A stretch of DNA of 7,512 nt from Eubacteriales bacterium. Lineage in GTDB: Bacteria > Bacillota_A > Clostridia > Lachnospirales > Lachnospiraceae. Location of the stretch: assembly GCA_030533315.1 (NCBI GenBank), contig JAUNJL010000094.1, positions 1-7,512 of the forward strand. The letters are read 5' to 3'. Position 1 is the first letter of the stretch, and every line of letters starts with the position of its first letter. A program made the position numbers and the translations under genes. The notes below the pieces were generated by a model that was not told where the DNA came from, ran no database searches, and saw nothing but the letters and a program-made list of their open reading frames with translations. Positions 6,257 through 7,512 of this stretch are shown piece by piece.

Positions 6257-6278
6257 GATTTATTAAAAATTCCTTTCG

Positions 6279-6307
6279 ATTTTACCACATTTTTACAAAA
6301 TGTGCAA
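6279..6307 (-). promoter_or_regulatory. Sigma-A-type promoter of the shikimate kinase-like gene
   Basis: On the minus strand TTGCAC (6302-6307) and TAAAAT (6279-6284) are separated by exactly 17 bp, with TGG directly before the -10 (extended -10 pattern). The predicted start near 6272 gives a very short leader of about 16 nt. That would leave only part of the AAAGGAA Shine-Dalgarno candidate (6270-6276) on the transcript. Confidence 0.6.
6286..6304. promoter_or_regulatory. 19-bp palindrome, candidate operator
   Basis: CACATTTTTACAAAATGTG is a perfect inverted repeat with eight-base arms (6286-6293 and 6297-6304) around a three-base centre. It fills the promoter spacer and overlaps the last bases of the -35 element of the kinase-like gene. 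Such placement is typical for a repressor site. It is too AT-rich and has no T-tract after it, so it is unlikely to be a terminator. The binding protein is unknown. Confidence 0.5.
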
Positions 6308-6347
6308 TCCCGGCAAAAATACTAAAAATAATAGCAATTTCACCTGT

Positions 6348-6929
6348 TCACCTCTGCCCTTTGTCATGCTTATTCTTTTTTACGCTGTATCCAAAGGTTC
6401 CCAGGGATTTTCCAAGTCCCAGGTACTCTCCATGGGAGTAAACCATGGGATGCGCCTTGTTCAGTTGGAATTTCTTGTTCTGGTCCATGTAGGATTTCTC
6501 CGCGTGTACCGCCAAAACCTCTGCCAGAAACATATGATGGGAGCCAAGCTCTAATACCTGAGTTACCCGGCACTCAATAGAAACAGGAGACTCCCTGATC
6601 ATAGGCGCCTTCACATGATCCGCCTTTTCCTTCGTCAAACGCAGCCTTTGAAACTTGTCCACATCCCTCCCGGAGCGCACCCCGCAGAAGTCCGTGGCAA
6701 AGGCCAGGCTCTCTGTAGTAAGATTGATGACAAATTCTCCTGTGGCCCTGATCATCTCATAGGAATAACGGGAGGGGCGCACAGAGATGGATACCATGGG
6801 CGGATTGGTACATATCGTACCGGCCCATGCCACGGTAATGATGTTATCCTTCCCCATACCGTCGGTCACGCTGACCATCACGGCAGGAAGGGGATAAAGC
6901 ATATTTCCCGCTTTCCATGCCTCCTTCAT
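6348..6929 (-). CDS. Flavin reductase family / FMN-binding split-barrel protein
   Basis: This 193-residue cytoplasmic protein resembles the flavin reductase-like (DIM6/NTAB) family, which binds FMN in a split beta-barrel and in characterised members transfers electrons from NAD(P)H. Supporting stretches are NIITVAWAGTICTNPPMVSI (29-48), SVRPSRYSYEMI (49-60), the GEFVINL strand (64-70), DFCGVRSGRDVDKF (80-93) and the barrel strand GSHHMFLAEVLAVH (129-142), followed by a glycine-rich tail LGLGKSLGTFGYS. Length fits the family. I chose ATG 6929-6927 because GGGGAGG (6936-6942 region) lies about six bases upstream; a TTG one codon earlier is a less likely start. The gene begins 14 nt after the pyrophosphatase stop, with its ribosome binding site in the gap, so the two are likely co-transcribed. 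No intrinsic terminator follows before the next promoter. The physiological substrate and partner oxygenase or oxidoreductase are unknown. Confidence 0.9.
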   Translation of the reverse strand: MKEAWKAGNMLYPLPAVMVSVTDGMGKDNIITVAWAGTICTNPPMVSISVRPSRYSYEMIRATGEFVINLTTESLAFATDFCGVRSGRDVDKFQRLRLTKEKADHVKAPMIRESPVSIECRVTQVLELGSHHMFLAEVLAVHAEKSYMDQNKKFQLNKAHPMVYSHGEYLGLGKSLGTFGYSVKKNKHDKGQR

Positions 6930-6943
6930 CAAAATCCTCCCCT

Positions 6944-7512
6944 TTAGTTATACTCGCTTCCCATCATCACAGCCGCCTCCATCATAGCAGGAATGAGCTG
7001 CTTCTTTCTGGATACAACTCCCTCCAGATGAAAGACGCCGTCTGTGGGCTCCATATGGAACGCCGTCTCCGCCATCTCCCGGCTTCCCTCGCCGTAATAA
7101 AGAAGCTCTGAGGACTCGTCCATAATATCTGTGAGCATAAAGTAGATCCTGGAAATGCCATGGCGCCCACATTCGCTGGCCATAAAGGACAAAAGCCTTT
7201 CCTTGATCTCCATCAGCTCGTCCTTGTCCATGGAGCTGATCTGGCCCACGCCGAAGGTCACATTTCCCTCCGCCATAAACTTCTTATAATCCTGATAAAA
7301 GATTTCTTCGGCAGTTTTATCCATAAGGTTGCTGCCTGCCTTAAACATTTCCCTGGCAAATTCTTCCATTTTAATGTCCGCAATAAGGGACAGTGCGCTG
7401 GCAGCGATCTTATCCTGCTGGGTGCAGGTAGGAGAACGGAACATCAGTGTGTCCGATATAATGGCCGCCATCAAAAGACCGGCAATCTTTGGAGGAATCT
7501 CCAGCCTCTGCT
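6944..7512 (-). CDS. ppaC: Manganese-dependent inorganic pyrophosphatase (family II, DHH/DHHA2), C-terminal part
   Basis: The frame is open at the window edge and runs 188 complete residues to TAA 6946-6944, so the start and the N-terminal DHH metal-binding domain are missing. Family II pyrophosphatases hydrolyse pyrophosphate to phosphate using Mn2+ or Co2+. The visible part starts just before the signature IPPKIAGLLMAAIISDTL, whose SDT (window residues 19-21) carries a metal-ligand Asp, followed by MFRSPTCT. The DHHA2 domain comes next and holds SRKKQ (167-171), the C-terminal substrate-binding motif. Translation continues unbroken through a TTG-ATG pair near 7474-7469 that could be mistaken for a gene start. 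Clostridial versions often carry a CBS-DRTGG regulatory insert; that region would lie outside the window, so it cannot be judged. The gene sits 14 nt ahead of the flavin reductase-like gene in a probable operon. Confidence 0.93.
   Translation of the reverse strand, partial: QRLEIPPKIAGLLMAAIISDTLMFRSPTCTQQDKIAASALSLIADIKMEEFAREMFKAGSNLMDKTAEEIFYQDYKKFMAEGNVTFGVGQISSMDKDELMEIKERLLSFMASECGRHGISRIYFMLTDIMDESSELLYYGEGSREMAETAFHMEPTDGVFHLEGVVSRKKQLIPAMMEAAVMMGSEYN

Noticed and set aside
6944..7474. A separate gene starting at the TTG/ATG near 7474-7469
   Set aside because: The frame stays open upstream to the window edge and encodes the conserved pyrophosphatase segment IPPKIAGL just before it, so this is internal to ppaC.
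1..7512. CRISPR array, insertion sequence, phage or defence genes
   Set aside because: No regularly spaced repeats, transposase or integrase motifs, or defence-type domains were seen; the window is filled by ordinary core genes.

Overview
The window looks like a core chromosomal segment of a low-to-middle GC Firmicute, most probably a Lachnospiraceae-type member of the Clostridia. That rests on protein style (murA beginning MEQYVIKGG, the two-domain Mn-type pyrophosphatase end, the short Orn/Lys/Arg decarboxylase-fold protein), strong AGGAGG-type ribosome binding sites, sigma-A-like promoters with extended -10 elements, and a SAM-I riboswitch in front of metK. The genus is not determined. Every gene I can support lies on the minus strand, so transcription runs from the high-coordinate end to the low-coordinate end.

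In transcription order: the C-terminal part of a manganese-dependent inorganic pyrophosphatase (7512-6944, cut by the window edge); 14 nt later a flavin-reductase/FMN-binding protein (6929-6348); a 91-nt spacer with a good promoter overlapped by a 19-bp palindrome; a divergent shikimate-kinase-like P-loop protein (6256-5762); a 150-nt spacer; murA (5611-4319); a complete SAM-I riboswitch with antiterminator and terminator (4299-4144), then two small hairpins; metK (4053-2863) closed by a strong intrinsic terminator; an extended -10 promoter downstream of phased A-tracts; a sensor kinase/response regulator pair with ATGA overlap (2686-846); a structured 64-nt spacer; and the N-terminal 260 residues of a PLP-dependent Orn/Lys/Arg decarboxylase-family protein (781 to edge). 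No gene is visibly broken, and there is no tRNA, rRNA, IS element, phage gene or CRISPR array.

The genes cover housekeeping tasks: phosphate recycling, a shikimate-type kinase reaction, the first committed step of peptidoglycan synthesis, and S-adenosylmethionine synthesis controlled by its own product. The two-component system has its own promoter and is insulated from metK; its signal and targets cannot be read from the sequence. The decarboxylase-like gene follows it without a terminator in that direction, so it may be co-transcribed.

I do not see a clearly new biological system. The points most worth a second look are the kinase whose active-site motifs depart from classical AroK, the palindrome inside its promoter, the extra hairpins between the SAM switch and metK, the alternative RNA structures before the decarboxylase gene, and a tiny upstream reading frame overlapping the sensor kinase start.
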